DNA of 64,000 nucleotides from Allobosea sp. OK403 (GTDB lineage Bacteria > Pseudomonadota > Alphaproteobacteria > Rhizobiales > Beijerinckiaceae). A program made the translations under genes and the position numbers. The notes below the pieces were generated by a model, which was not told the DNA's origin, made no database searches, and worked only from the letters and a program-made list of their open reading frames with translations. Location: contig NZ_FOQV01000006.1 of NCBI RefSeq assembly GCF_900113835.1, forward strand, positions 1 through 64,000. Direction: 5' to 3'. Positions 18,179 to 27,423 of this stretch are shown in pieces (position 1 is the first letter of the stretch; every line of letters starts with the position of its first letter).

Positions 18179-18317
18179 GGGATGGCTCGATCCATCCACC
18201 GGGGTGGTCGCCTGACGCGACCATCTGCGCTTCCGGTGCTCGCGGGACGATCTCCGCTCCGCCTCGGCTCTCGACGGCCACTCCAGCCTTGCCTCGCATG
18301 CCAATCCATTTCGGAGC

Positions 18318-19763
18318 ATGAGCCAGCCCTCCTATCTCGACGAGGCCCGCAACGCCGCGCTTGCCTTCGGCGACAGCCTGCTTGGCCTGGCGCGACCGCG
18401 CCTGCGGCTGGGCGTCACCGGCCTGTCGCGCTCGGGCAAGACCGTCTTCACCACGGCGTTGATCCAGAACCTGATCGAGGGTGCGAAGCTGCCGGTGCTG
18501 AAAGCCGCGACTGAGGGGCGGATCGCGCGGGTCAGGCTGGTACCGCAGCCCGATCCCGATATTCCGCGCTTTCCCTATGAGGCGCATCGCGCCGCGCTGA
18601 ACGGTCCCGAACGGCGCTGGCCGGAATCGACGCGGCGGATTTCCGAATTACGCGTCGAGATCGACTATGAGCGCGCGGCCGGCTGGTTCAAGGGACCGGC
18701 GACGCTGACCCTCGACATCGTCGACTATCCCGGTGAATGGCTGCTCGATCTCGCCTTGATGGGCCAGGACTACAAGGCCTGGTCGACCCAGGCCGTGGCC
18801 GATGCACGCAAGCCGCATCGCCGTGCTCTCGCCTCCGACTGGCTTGCGGATCTGGCTGGGCGCGATCCGGCGGGGCCGGCCGACGAGCTCGCGGCGGAAG
18901 CGGCGAGCAGCGTCTTCAAGACCTATCTCGCGGCGCTGCGGGCCGATCCCGAGGCGGTCGCCGTGACGCCGCCGGGGCGCTTCCTGATGCCGGGCGATCT
19001 CGAGGGCTCGCCGGCGCTGACCTTCGCGCCGCTCGATCTCGGGCATGACACCGAGCCTTTGCCCGGCACGCTGGCCGGGCTGATGGCCGAGCGCTTCGAG
19101 GCCTATAAGCGCGTCGTCGTGGCGCCGTTCTTCCGCGATCATTTCGCCCGTCTCGACCGGCAGATCGTGCTCGTCGATGCCCTGGCTGCGCTCGATGCCG
19201 GTGCGCCGGCCCTGGCCGACCTGGAGACGGCGCTGGGGCAGGCGCTGGCGGCTTTCCAGGTCGGGCGCAATTCCTGGCTGTCGAGCTGGTTCGCACCCCG
19301 GATCGAGCGGGTGCTCTTCGCCGCGACCAAGGCGGACCATATCCACCATGCCAGCCATGACCGCTTGGCGGCAGTGATGTCGCATCTCGTGGCGCGGGCG
19401 ACCTCCCGGGCGCAAGGGGCGGGTGCGCGGGTCGAGGCGATGGCGCTCGCCGCCGTGCGCGCGACGCGCGAGGTCCGGATCAAGGAAGGGCGCGACGAAT
19501 TGCCCGCGATCGCCGGGGTGCCGGAAGCAGGCGAGGAGATCGGCGGGGAGGTCTTCGACGGCGTGGCGGAAGCGGCGATCTTTCCCGGCGAGTTGCCGGA
19601 ACGTCCCGAGGCGATCTTCGATCCAGCTGCTCGCTGGCAGATTCGCGCGCCACGCTTCCGGCCGCCTCTGGTCGCGCCCGATGCCGGCGGGCGGACCCGG
19701 CCGCCGCCACAGATTAGGCTCGATCGGGCGCTCGAATTCCTGATCGGGGACAAGCTCGCATGA
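18318..19763 (+). CDS. ycjX: YcjX-family nucleotide-binding protein (DUF463)
   Basis: A 481-residue P-loop protein. Walker A is GLSRSGKT at about residues 35-42 and the segment LTLDIVDYPGEWLLDLALMGQDYKAWS is the conserved YcjX signature that follows it. Later NSWLSSWFAPRIERVLFAATKADHIHH contains a TKAD-like guanine-recognition motif. In E. coli ycjX and ycjF are neighbours expressed under envelope stress. The downstream gene here is ycjF, 28 bp after the stop, so an operon is very likely. GGAG sits close to the ATG at 18318. Confidence 0.92.
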   Translation: MSQPSYLDEARNAALAFGDSLLGLARPRLRLGVTGLSRSGKTVFTTALIQNLIEGAKLPVLKAATEGRIARVRLVPQPDPDIPRFPYEAHRAALNGPERRWPESTRRISELRVEIDYERAAGWFKGPATLTLDIVDYPGEWLLDLALMGQDYKAWSTQAVADARKPHRRALASDWLADLAGRDPAGPADELAAEAASSVFKTYLAALRADPEAVAVTPPGRFLMPGDLEGSPALTFAPLDLGHDTEPLPGTLAGLMAERFEAYKRVVVAPFFRDHFARLDRQIVLVDALAALDAGAPALADLETALGQALAAFQVGRNSWLSSWFAPRIERVLFAATKADHIHHASHDRLAAVMSHLVARATSRAQGAGARVEAMALAAVRATREVRIKEGRDELPAIAGVPEAGEEIGGEVFDGVAEAAIFPGELPERPEAIFDPAARWQIRAPRFRPPLVAPDAGGRTRPPPQIRLDRALEFLIGDKLA

Positions 19764-19791
19764 AGGAGGCCGGTCTAATGGAGCTTCTGTC

Positions 19792-20802
19792 ATGACGGGC
19801 AAGGCGCCGCGCGCGATCCGCCTCGACCCGCAACCGCTGGAGGCGGCCGGCGAGGGGGTTATCCGGGAAGACAATGTCGCCATCCTGCCCGAGAGCGAGC
19901 CGTTCGACGCCGCCGAGCCGGCGGCAGCTCCCGTGGCGCGGCGACGTTTCTCCTGGGGCAGCGTGTTCGTCGCCGGCCTGTCAGGCTTCCTGACGCTCGC
20001 GGTCGGAGTCTGGGTGGAAAACACCGTCACCGCGCTGATGACGCAGAATCCGGTGCTCGGCTATGCGGCGCTGGTTTGCGCCGGTTTCGCCGCGCTTGCG
20101 CTTCTGGTGATGCTGGCCCGCGTCCTCAGCGACATCCTGCGCGAGCGCAAGGTCGAGGCGCTGCGCCTGCGTGCGACGGCTCTTCTCGCGGGCGGCAGCA
20201 CCGATGAGGCCAAGGCGATCGCCGGCGATCTCAAGGCGCTTTACGCTTCACGCCCCGAAACGGCGAAGGGCCGTGCCGCGCTCGATGAGGCGCTGCCGCA
20301 ACTCTTCGCGGCGCGCGATGTGCTCGCCATCGCCGAGCGCAGTCTGATGGCGCCGCTCGACCTCGCCGCCCAGGCGCAGATCGCGCAGGCCGCGCGGCGG
20401 GTTTCGCTGGTCACGGCGGTGAGCCCGCGCGCGCTGGTCGACATCGTCTTCGTGCTCGTCGCCTGCGCCAGGCTGCTGCGCGCGATCGCCGGCATCTATG
20501 CCGGCAGGCCTGGCGCGCTCGGCCTGTTGCGACTGGCGCGGCAGGTGCTGGGCCATCTCGTCGTCACCGGCGGCATCGCGGCGGGCGACGCCGTGATCCA
20601 GCAGGTGGTGGGGCAGGGGCTTGCGGCCAGGCTCTCCGCCAAGCTGGGGGAAGGCGTGCTGAACGGGCTTTTGACCGCCCGCATCGGCTTGGCGGCGCTG
20701 GCGGTCTGCCGGCCGCTGCCTTTCGTCGAGGCGCGGCCGCCATCCCTGTCGGATGTCGCCGGCGATTTGTCGGGCTGGCGCAGTACTGGAGCGGAGAGCT
20801 GA
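19792..20802 (+). CDS. ycjF: YcjF-family inner-membrane protein (TIGR01620/DUF697)
   Basis: A 336-residue protein with a proline-rich cytoplasmic N-terminus, two adjacent transmembrane helices (WGSVFVAGLSGFLTLAVGVW and GYAALVCAGFAALALLVML), and a hydrophobic C-terminal half containing ALVDIVFVLVACARLLRAIAG. This is the usual layout of YcjF. It directly follows ycjX. The pair's molecular role is unsettled; envelope-stress association is known from enterobacteria only. Confidence 0.9.
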   Translation: MTGKAPRAIRLDPQPLEAAGEGVIREDNVAILPESEPFDAAEPAAAPVARRRFSWGSVFVAGLSGFLTLAVGVWVENTVTALMTQNPVLGYAALVCAGFAALALLVMLARVLSDILRERKVEALRLRATALLAGGSTDEAKAIAGDLKALYASRPETAKGRAALDEALPQLFAARDVLAIAERSLMAPLDLAAQAQIAQAARRVSLVTAVSPRALVDIVFVLVACARLLRAIAGIYAGRPGALGLLRLARQVLGHLVVTGGIAAGDAVIQQVVGQGLAARLSAKLGEGVLNGLLTARIGLAALAVCRPLPFVEARPPSLSDVAGDLSGWRSTGAES

Positions 20803-20806
20803 GCTG

Positions 20807-20859
20807 AGCCCGGCAAAGTTTGCCGGGCTGCGGCGGTTTTGCCCGGTCGAAACCGCCGC
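20807..20859 (+). terminator. Double hairpin after ycjF, probable terminator
   Basis: Stem AGCCCGGCAA / TTGCCGGGCT (20807-20829, 3-base loop), then stem GCGGCGGTTT / AAACCGCCGC (20830-20859). Both are perfect. Only short T runs follow, so termination strength is uncertain, but it lies right behind the ycjF stop and before the flgE promoter. Confidence 0.55.
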
Positions 20860-20909
20860 GCTACGCTTTCGAAACCATCCAAGTCTTTGACGAATAAGGC
20901 CCAAACCCA

Positions 20910-20925
20910 TGGCACAGGCCATGCA
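20910..20925 (+). promoter_or_regulatory. Candidate sigma-54 (-24/-12) promoter of the flgE operon
   Basis: TGGCACAGGCCATGCA has the invariant GG (20911-20912) and GC (20923-20924) spaced by exactly ten bases. The match TGGCAC-N5-TTGC-like is good, with ATGC replacing TTGC. The predicted start would be near 20936, about 45 bases before the flgE ATG. Sigma-54 promoters drive hook genes in Caulobacter, and FliX, part of that circuit, is encoded at 34.2 kb. Confidence 0.55.
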
Positions 20926-20981
20926 GATCAAGCCTCGATGTTGTGGGGCGCTGATCGTGCGCCAGTCGAGGTGAGGTTGCC

Positions 20982-22403
20982 ATGGGTGTTTTCAGTGCGT
21001 TGACGACGGCGGTGTCGGGTCTCCAGGCGCAGTCCTACGCGCTGGAGAACATTTCCGGCAACATCGCCAACTCGCGGACGGCCGGGTTCAAGCGCGTCGA
21101 TACGACCTTCTCCGACTTGATCCCCGATTCGGCGCTGAACCGCCAGATCGCGGGCTCGGTGGCGGCCTACAGCCAGGCGACCACGACGATTCAGGGCGAT
21201 CTCTCGGCGACCAAGATCGACACCAATGCGGCGATCAATGGCGACGGTTTCTTCGTCGTCGACCAGCGTCAGAGCGGCCTCGGCAGCAACACGACCTTCT
21301 CCAACTCAAACCTCTACACCCGCCGCGGCGATTTCGATTTCGACGCCAATGGCTATCTCGTCAATGGCGCCGGCTATTTCCTGAAGGGCCAGAAGATCGA
21401 CACGGTCACGGGGCAGGTAATCGGCAGCGACCCCCAGGTGCTGCGCATCACGCAGGAGCAATATCCGGCGAAGGCGACGACCTCGATCGAATACAGCGCC
21501 AATATCCCGGCCTATCCGGCGACGACGCGCTCCGACAAGACCATCCCGGGTTCCGAATTGCTTCAGCCGGCTGCCTCATACACTGCTGGATCGGATCCGC
21601 ATTCGACGACCACGGGCGGCAACGGCGTCGTCATCGGCACCGACCTGACCAACTTCCTGGCCCAGTCGATCCAAGGCGGCTCGGCAACGGTCTACGACTC
21701 ACTGGGTAAGGCGACGAGCGTCGATCTGCGCTGGGCCAAGGTCTCCAATGCAGCCGCTGGACCGCCGGCCGTTGCCGACACCTGGAACCTGTTCGTCGCA
21801 GAAAACACCAGCGCCACAGGCGCGACGGTGGCCTATCGCAACGCCAATGTGGACGTCACGTTCGACACAGCCGGCAAGATGACGTTGCCCGCGAGCGGCA
21901 ACATCCTGCTGCCGACCATGACGATTGCCGGCACGACGATCAGCTCGGCGGCGAACCCGATCAACCTCACCACCAACGGCGGCGCCAGCCTGACGCAGAA
22001 TGGCGATGTCAGCGGCGAGATCAATGCCCGCAGCATCCGCCAGGACGGCTACACCGCCGGCACGCTCGACCGCGTCTCGATCTCGGCTGCGGGGCAAGTC
22101 GTCGGCACTTTCAGCAATGGTCAGGTCAAGGCGCTGGCGCAGATTGCGACCGCTCGCTTCAACGCCGGCAATGCCCTGAAGCGGCTGGATGGCGGCGCCT
22201 TCGCGGAGACGATCGAGTCCGGCGCGCCGATCGTGGGCCTGGGTACCTCGACGCTCATCGGCGGCAATGTCGAGCAGTCCAACACCGATATCGCCGACGA
22301 ATTCTCGAAGATGATCGTCACCCAGCAGGCTTATTCGGCCAACACCAAGGTGATCACCACGGCGCAGGACATGCTGCGCGACGTGTTCGCCATCATCCGC
22401 TGA
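20982..22403 (+). CDS. flgE: Flagellar hook protein FlgE
   Basis: A 473-residue axial protein that polymerises into the hook outside the cell. The N-terminus SALTTAVSGLQAQSYALENISGNIANSRTAGFKR is the axial-protein rod-like domain with the NIANSRTxGFK motif, followed by FFVVDQ and the LYTRRGDFDFDANGYLVNGAGYFL beta region; the C-terminus SNTDIADEFSKMIVTQQAYSANTKVITTAQDML is the matching helix. There is no signal peptide because it is exported by the flagellar type III system. RBS AGGTGAGG precedes ATG 20982. First gene of flgE-flgK-flgL. Confidence 0.95.
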   Translation: MGVFSALTTAVSGLQAQSYALENISGNIANSRTAGFKRVDTTFSDLIPDSALNRQIAGSVAAYSQATTTIQGDLSATKIDTNAAINGDGFFVVDQRQSGLGSNTTFSNSNLYTRRGDFDFDANGYLVNGAGYFLKGQKIDTVTGQVIGSDPQVLRITQEQYPAKATTSIEYSANIPAYPATTRSDKTIPGSELLQPAASYTAGSDPHSTTTGGNGVVIGTDLTNFLAQSIQGGSATVYDSLGKATSVDLRWAKVSNAAAGPPAVADTWNLFVAENTSATGATVAYRNANVDVTFDTAGKMTLPASGNILLPTMTIAGTTISSAANPINLTTNGGASLTQNGDVSGEINARSIRQDGYTAGTLDRVSISAAGQVVGTFSNGQVKALAQIATARFNAGNALKRLDGGAFAETIESGAPIVGLGTSTLIGGNVEQSNTDIADEFSKMIVTQQAYSANTKVITTAQDMLRDVFAIIR

Positions 22404-22461
22404 AGTCTCGCAAGGAGTTGACGCGGCCCAGAAGGGCCGCGGGTGACGACAGGAGTTGACG

Positions 22462-24330
22462 ATGGGCCTCACCACTTCCCTGAACACTGCGGTCGCCGGC
22501 CTCAACGCCACGCAGATCGGCATCGGCGTCGTTTCGCAAAACGTCTCCAATGCCGGTACGGCGGGCTATGTCCGCCGTCAGGTCTCGACCACGGACACGC
22601 TGGCCGGCAATACGGTCAGCACCGGCAGCACCGCGGTTCAGCGCCTGCTCGATGTCATCGTCCAGCGCCAGCTCTGGCAGTCGACATCCGGCGCTGCCTA
22701 TAGCTCGACGCGCTCCAATGCGCTGTCGAACCTCGACCAGCTCTTCGGCCAGCCAGGCAGCACGACGGCGCTCGATTCAATCTACAGCAATTTCACCAGC
22801 TCGCTGCAGTCGCTGCAGAACGATCCGTCGTCTTACAGCCTGCGCACCGGCGTTCTCGACGCAGCCAATCAGCTCGCCGGGCAGTTGAATACGCTCTCCG
22901 ACGGTGTTCAGAGCTTGCGCTCGCAGGCTGAAGCCGGGATCGCCGACGGTGTCACCAAGGTCAACTCGCTGCTGAATTCGCTGACCTCGATCAATGCCAG
23001 CATCGTCGGCAAGCCGAATGATACGGGTACGGCCGATCTCAAGGACCAGCGCGACCGGGTCGTCGCCGAGCTGTCCCAGTATGTGGACATCAAGACCACC
23101 GAAGACGCGCAAGGGTCGCTGAGCATCACGACCAGCTCGGGCACGCAGCTCTTCGATGGCCGACCCGCCGCGACCTTTTCCTTCGACGAGCATCAGGGAA
23201 TAAGCGCGGGATCGCAGTGGAGCTCGGACCCGACGAAGCGCGGCGTCGGCACCATCACGATGACCGACAGCTCCGGCAATGCGCGGGATGCTATCGCCAA
23301 TGGCACGTTCCGCTCCGGCGCGATCGCGGCCAATATCGAGTTGCGCGACAAGACGCTGGTCCAGGCCCAGGCGCAGCTCGACGAGATCGCCGCGCAGATG
23401 TCGAGCGCGCTGTCGGACCGTGAGGTCAAGGGCACGGCGGCGACGTCGGGCGCCGCGACCGGCTTCGATGTCGATCTCACCGGGCTGCAATCGGGCAATA
23501 CGGTCACGCTCGACTATCAGGTCACGCCGGGCGGCACGACGCAGCGCTTCACCTTCGTGCGGGTCGATCAGGCCTCTTCGCTGCCCCTGCCGGCCTCCGC
23601 CAGCGGGGACGCCAACAACCGCGTCGTCGGCATCGATTTCTCCGGCGGCACCGCCTCCGTCGCGGCCCAGATCCAGGCTGCCGTCGGCACGAACTTCACC
23701 GTTTCGGGCTCAGGCTCGACGCTCACCATCCTCGATGACGGCGCGGCCGGCACGCGCGATGTCCTGGGCGTGACCGCGCGGCCGACCAATTCGGTGCTGT
23801 CCTCGGCGGGCGGCGCGGCGGAGCTGCCCTTCTTCGTCGATGGCGCGCGCGGCAACGCCGCCTATACCGGCTCCTATGACAACGGCTCCCAGCTCGTCGG
23901 CTATGCCGGGCGGATCGTGGTCAACCCGGCGCTGATCGCCGACCGGTCCAAACTCGTCGCTTACGACACCACGACCGCGGCGGGTGACACGACGCGGCCG
24001 CAGCTCATGCTGCAGCGACTGACGCAGAGCCAGCGCGCCTTCACCAATGCGACGGGCTTCGACGGCTCGACCGCGACCAGCAGCCAAAGCATCACCTCCT
24101 TCGTCCAGCGCGTGGTCAGCTCCACCGGCCAGGCGGCGGACACGGCCAAGCGCCTCGATCAGGGCCAGCAGGTCGCGCTGGCTTCGGTGCAGAGCCGCTT
24201 CCAGGCCACCTCTCAGGTCAATGTCGACCAGGAAATGTCGACGCTGATCGAACTCCAGACCGCTTACGCCGCCAATGCGCGCATCATCTCGACCATCAAG
24301 GAGATGATGGACGTGCTGATGAGAGTGTGA
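22462..24330 (+). CDS. flgK: Flagellar hook-associated protein FlgK (HAP1)
   Basis: A 622-residue hook-filament junction protein. N-terminal TSLNTAVAGLNATQIGIGVVSQNVSNAGTAGYVRR contains the axial motif; the middle is a long variable region rich in Gly, Thr and Ser; the C-terminal SQVNVDQEMSTLIELQTAYAANARIISTIKEMMDVL is the conserved HAP1 helix. The ATG at 22462 is preceded by AGGAG with six-base spacing; a TTG two codons earlier overlaps that RBS and is rejected. It lies 58 bp after flgE and 11 bp before flgL. Confidence 0.95.
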   Translation: MGLTTSLNTAVAGLNATQIGIGVVSQNVSNAGTAGYVRRQVSTTDTLAGNTVSTGSTAVQRLLDVIVQRQLWQSTSGAAYSSTRSNALSNLDQLFGQPGSTTALDSIYSNFTSSLQSLQNDPSSYSLRTGVLDAANQLAGQLNTLSDGVQSLRSQAEAGIADGVTKVNSLLNSLTSINASIVGKPNDTGTADLKDQRDRVVAELSQYVDIKTTEDAQGSLSITTSSGTQLFDGRPAATFSFDEHQGISAGSQWSSDPTKRGVGTITMTDSSGNARDAIANGTFRSGAIAANIELRDKTLVQAQAQLDEIAAQMSSALSDREVKGTAATSGAATGFDVDLTGLQSGNTVTLDYQVTPGGTTQRFTFVRVDQASSLPLPASASGDANNRVVGIDFSGGTASVAAQIQAAVGTNFTVSGSGSTLTILDDGAAGTRDVLGVTARPTNSVLSSAGGAAELPFFVDGARGNAAYTGSYDNGSQLVGYAGRIVVNPALIADRSKLVAYDTTTAAGDTTRPQLMLQRLTQSQRAFTNATGFDGSTATSSQSITSFVQRVVSSTGQAADTAKRLDQGQQVALASVQSRFQATSQVNVDQEMSTLIELQTAYAANARIISTIKEMMDVLMRV

Positions 24331-24341
24331 GGACCTAGACG

Positions 24342-25859
24342 ATGACCATCACCTCATATGGTACAGGCGCCTATCGCTCGGCCAAGCCGAATGAATTCGT
24401 CTCGACCCGCGGCCAGCTCGACGACCTGCAGCGCCAGCTCACGACGCAGAAGCGCAGCGAGACCTATGGCGATCTCGGCATCGCGCGCGGCACCAGCCTC
24501 GACCTCAACTCCAAGATCTCGTCGATCGATTCCTGGCTCTCGGGCATCCAGCTCGCCGACGTCAATCTCAACCTCCAGACCCAGGCCGTCCAGAATTTCG
24601 CGACGCTGACCAACGAGACCAAAAACGATGTGCGCTCGAACAGCTATGTCGCCAGCGCCAGCGGCCGCTCGGCGCCGCAGGTCCTGGCCGAGGAAAAATT
24701 CAAGCAGACGCTCGATCTGCTCAACACCAATGTGAACGGGCGCTACCTGTTCTCGGGACGGACTTCGGACGTGCAGCCGACGGTAAGCTATTCCGAGATG
24801 ATGGATGGCGACGGGGCAGGGCGCGCCGGATTGAAGCAGCTCGTCTCGGAGCGCAAAACAGCCGATCTCGGCACCACGGGCCTCGGACGCCTGACGGCGG
24901 CAGGGGCGGGCACGACGGCGACGATCGCCGAGGAAATTCCGGCCCAGCCCTATGGCTTCAAGCTCGCCGGCACCTCGACGGATTCAGCCGCTCTGGTGCC
25001 AACCTATAATGCCGGCCCACCGGCGGATATCGCCGTCAATGTCGTCGGCCAGCCTCTGCCGGGCGAGAGCCTGCATATCAAGCTCAATCTGCCCGACGGC
25101 ACGCAGCAGGATGTGGTCCTGACGGCGCGAGCGACCGGAACGACCGGCAATGCCAATGACAGCTTCGAGATCGGCGTTGACGCCAATGCGACGGCGGCCA
25201 ATCTGCGCGCCTCGATCACAGCCGCGCTGGGCACGCAAGCCGCGACGACGCTGTCGGCGGCCTCGACGGTGGTCGCGGCCAAGAACTTCTTCGATGGCAG
25301 CGTCACCAACCCGCCATTGCGCGTGCCGGGCCCGCCCTTCGACACCGCGACCGGCGCTCCGGCGCCCGGGACCGCGGCGAATACGGTGATCTGGTATCAG
25401 GGCGATGACGGCACGGACCCCGCCCGCAGCACCGCGACAGTGCAGGTCGACAAGAACCAGGTCGTGGGCACCGGCGCGCGCGCCAATGAGGAGGCCTTCC
25501 GCGTCGGCCTTGCCCAGTTCGCCGCGCTCGCGATCGAGACCTTTCCCGCGACCGACACCAATTCGCAGGCGCGCTATGACGCGCTGACCGAGCGGGTGAG
25601 CAACAATCTCGGTTTCGGCGGCAGCGTGCAAAAGCCTGCCGAGATCATCACCGAACTGGGCACGGCGCAGAGTTCGCTGGCGGCGGCGAAGGATCGCAAC
25701 GAGACCACGAAGAATTATCTGACGACGGCTGTTTCGGGCGTCGAGAATGTCACGACCGAAGAGGTCGCCACGCAGATCCTGGCGCTGCAGAACCAATTGC
25801 AGGCGAGCTATCAGGTGACGTCGATCCTGTCGAAGCTCAACTTGACGAACTACCTCTGA
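24342..25859 (+). CDS. flgL: Flagellar hook-filament junction protein FlgL-like (HAP3)
   Basis: A 505-residue flagellin-fold protein. The N-terminal helix VSTRGQLDDLQRQLTTQKRSETYGDLG and the C-terminal helix ENVTTEEVATQILALQNQLQASYQVTSILSKLNLTNYL are the conserved flagellin/FlgL coiled-coil parts, and NTNVNGRYLFSGRTSDVQP is typical of FlgL. It is longer than the enterobacterial protein because of a central insertion. The stop codon is only 4 bp from the left end of an IS5-family element; the coding sequence itself is intact. Confidence 0.92.
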   Translation: MTITSYGTGAYRSAKPNEFVSTRGQLDDLQRQLTTQKRSETYGDLGIARGTSLDLNSKISSIDSWLSGIQLADVNLNLQTQAVQNFATLTNETKNDVRSNSYVASASGRSAPQVLAEEKFKQTLDLLNTNVNGRYLFSGRTSDVQPTVSYSEMMDGDGAGRAGLKQLVSERKTADLGTTGLGRLTAAGAGTTATIAEEIPAQPYGFKLAGTSTDSAALVPTYNAGPPADIAVNVVGQPLPGESLHIKLNLPDGTQQDVVLTARATGTTGNANDSFEIGVDANATAANLRASITAALGTQAATTLSAASTVVAAKNFFDGSVTNPPLRVPGPPFDTATGAPAPGTAANTVIWYQGDDGTDPARSTATVQVDKNQVVGTGARANEEAFRVGLAQFAALAIETFPATDTNSQARYDALTERVSNNLGFGGSVQKPAEIITELGTAQSSLAAAKDRNETTKNYLTTAVSGVENVTTEEVATQILALQNQLQASYQVTSILSKLNLTNYL

Positions 25860-25863
25860 CCTA

Positions 25864-26704
25864 GGCTCAGGACTCATTGATTAGAGCCAGAAGACGACGG
25901 TTGCAGCGATGCAGATGGCGGACATGAAGGCGTGTGCGCAGCGATCATAGCGGGTGTGGATGCGGCGCCAGTCTTTGAGGCGGCCGAACATGTTCTCGAT
26001 TTTGTGTCGCTGACGGTAGAGGGTCTTGTCGTAGTCGATCTGGATTTTGCGGTTGGCCTTTGGCGGGATGCAGGGCGTGATCCCGCGTTCGGTCAGAGCC
26101 TGGCGGAACCAGTCGGCGTCGTAGCCCTTGTCGCCGAGCAAGGTCTTGGCCTTGGGGAGGGCGTCGATCATGAGGGCGGCGCCCTTGTAATCGCTCATCT
26201 GGCCCTCGCTGAGCAGCATGACCAGCGGTCGCCCACAGCCATCGCAGACAGCGTGCAGCTTGGAGTTCAAGCCGCCCTTGGTGCGGATACGTCGGGGAAC
26301 AGCCCCTTTTTGAGCAGGCTGGCCGCCGTCCGGTGAGCCTTGAGGTGGGTGGCGTCGATCATCAGCTGATCTGGCTTGCCGCCCGTGGCCGCCAGCGCGG
26401 CGAAGATCTTGTTGAACACGCCCAGCCGGCTCCAGCGGATGAAGCGGTTGTAGATCGTCTTGTGCGGGCCGTAGTCCTTGGGAGCGTCGCGCCAGCGCAG
26501 GCCGTTCCTGATCACGAAGATGATCCCGCTGATCACCCTGCGGTCATCAACCCGCGCAACCCCGTGGGACAACGGGAAATACCGCTCAATCCGACGCATC
26601 TGCGCCGTCGAAAGCCAAAACAGATCACTCATGGCCGCGCCTCCTCGCACCGCCAGTGAATCAGCCGCCATCACACTCCGCAACCAATTTAATAGGTCCT
26701 GAGC
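25864..26704 (-). mobile_element. IS5-family (IS427 group, IS711-like) insertion sequence, 841 bp
   Basis: Bounded by inverted repeats starting GGCTCAGGAC at both ends (left from 25864, right from 26704 on the other strand; perfect for the first ten bases, then imperfect). Outside them CTAG occurs on both sides (25861-25864 and 26704-26707), consistent with a YTAR target and duplication of TA, as known for IS711 of Brucella, whose length of about 842 bp is nearly identical. The element carries one transposase in two overlapping frames. Because ends, target duplication and DDE residues are all intact, insertion is probably recent. Confidence 0.9.
25881..26632 (-). CDS. IS5-family transposase in two frames (orfA/orfB, probable -1 frameshift)
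   Basis: OrfA starts at ATG 26632 (MSDLFWLSTAQMRRIERYFP) and stops at 26267; orfB is open from about 26300 to 25881. Joining them by a -1 slip at the A-run of CTCAAAAAGGGG (near 26312) gives ...KGAVPRRIRTKGGLNSKLHAV, the sequence expected for IS427-group transposases. The DDE residues are present: Asp in LMIDATHLKAHR, Asp in LLGDKGYDADWF, Glu in HKIENMFGRLKDWRRI. OrfA encodes the DNA-binding N-terminal part. The enzyme should be functional if the frameshift works. Confidence 0.88.
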
Positions 26705-26707
26705 CTA

Positions 26708-27345
26708 GAGAAGGTCGTCTTCGCTCGGAGCTATAGAGTCATCCCGGGCGTGGCGAAGCGGAGGCCCGGGATTCATCGTAGAGTTCTGGAGCGCTCCGAT
26801 CGATGCCGGGACGACATTCGGTCGCCCAGGATGACGGCAGGGCTCGGGGATAACAGCCTTACTCGTCCCCGTTTCCGACAGAGCGCGGAACCTCGACGGA
26901 GAACCCTCTCCCGTAGGGAGAGGGCAGGGTGAGGGGTCGGCCGTTTCCCGCATAAGGCTCGCTTGAGCAGCGGTGAGGTCTGCACCCCGCTGGTCCAGGG
27001 GCCGACACCTCATCCCTGCCCTTCTCACTGACCTCGGGCATGCCCGAGATCAGCACTCAAAGTGTCGAAGTCGGGTAAACCCGACTTCGATGCAGGAGAA
27101 GGGTTCCCCGCGCCCTTCGCTGTAACCGCAACGCGATCCGAAGGATCGAGCCCGGAACCCCGAACCGATATCGCTGTTTGGGAAGGCACGGGTAGCCGGC
27201 TGGTGTCACGAGGGCACGTAGCGGTTCTGGGTTCCGGGCCTCTGTGGAGTTTATCCTTGGGCCCATCGAAAATCGGGCGAGGGCTCCGCCCAGGATGACG
27301 CCGAGTTTCCGAGCACGCACAGCATGCTCGAGCGAGCCGTGGCGC
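26708..27345. repeat. Gene-free stretch of dispersed intergenic repeats (family C and others)
   Basis: No convincing gene lies here. It contains a CATCCCGGGCG ... GCCCGGGATTCAT palindrome at about 26742-26776, a CCCTCTCCC-GTAGG-GAGAGGG hairpin at about 26903-26921, CTCATCCCTGCCCTTCTC nearby, and at about 27126-27242 a copy of the block GATCCGAAGGATCGAGCCCG ... GGTTCTGGGTTCCGGGCC that recurs at 39.3 kb. It appears to be a stack of short repeated palindromes between flgL and flaF. Confidence 0.7.
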
Positions 27346-27351
27346 TAAACA

Positions 27352-27386
27352 AAACAGGCGTCGCCTTGTTGGGGCGACGCCTGTTT
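27352..27386 (-). terminator. Rho-independent terminator downstream of flaF
   Basis: Perfect stem AACAGGCGTCGCC / GGCGACGCCTGTT with a seven-base loop (27353-27385), extendable by one A-T pair. On the reverse strand it is followed by TTTGTTT, so it should end transcripts coming from flaF. The forward side also has a TCGTTTT tail, so it may act in both directions. Confidence 0.85.
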
Positions 27387-27423
27387 CGTTTTCTGCGAGG
27401 TGGAGAAGACCTGAGGAGCCGCT

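Noticed and set aside
26900..27030. CRISPR-like look of the short repeats behind the IS element
   Set aside because: The repeats are palindromic, unequal in length and irregularly spaced, with no direct-repeat/spacer pattern and no cas gene.
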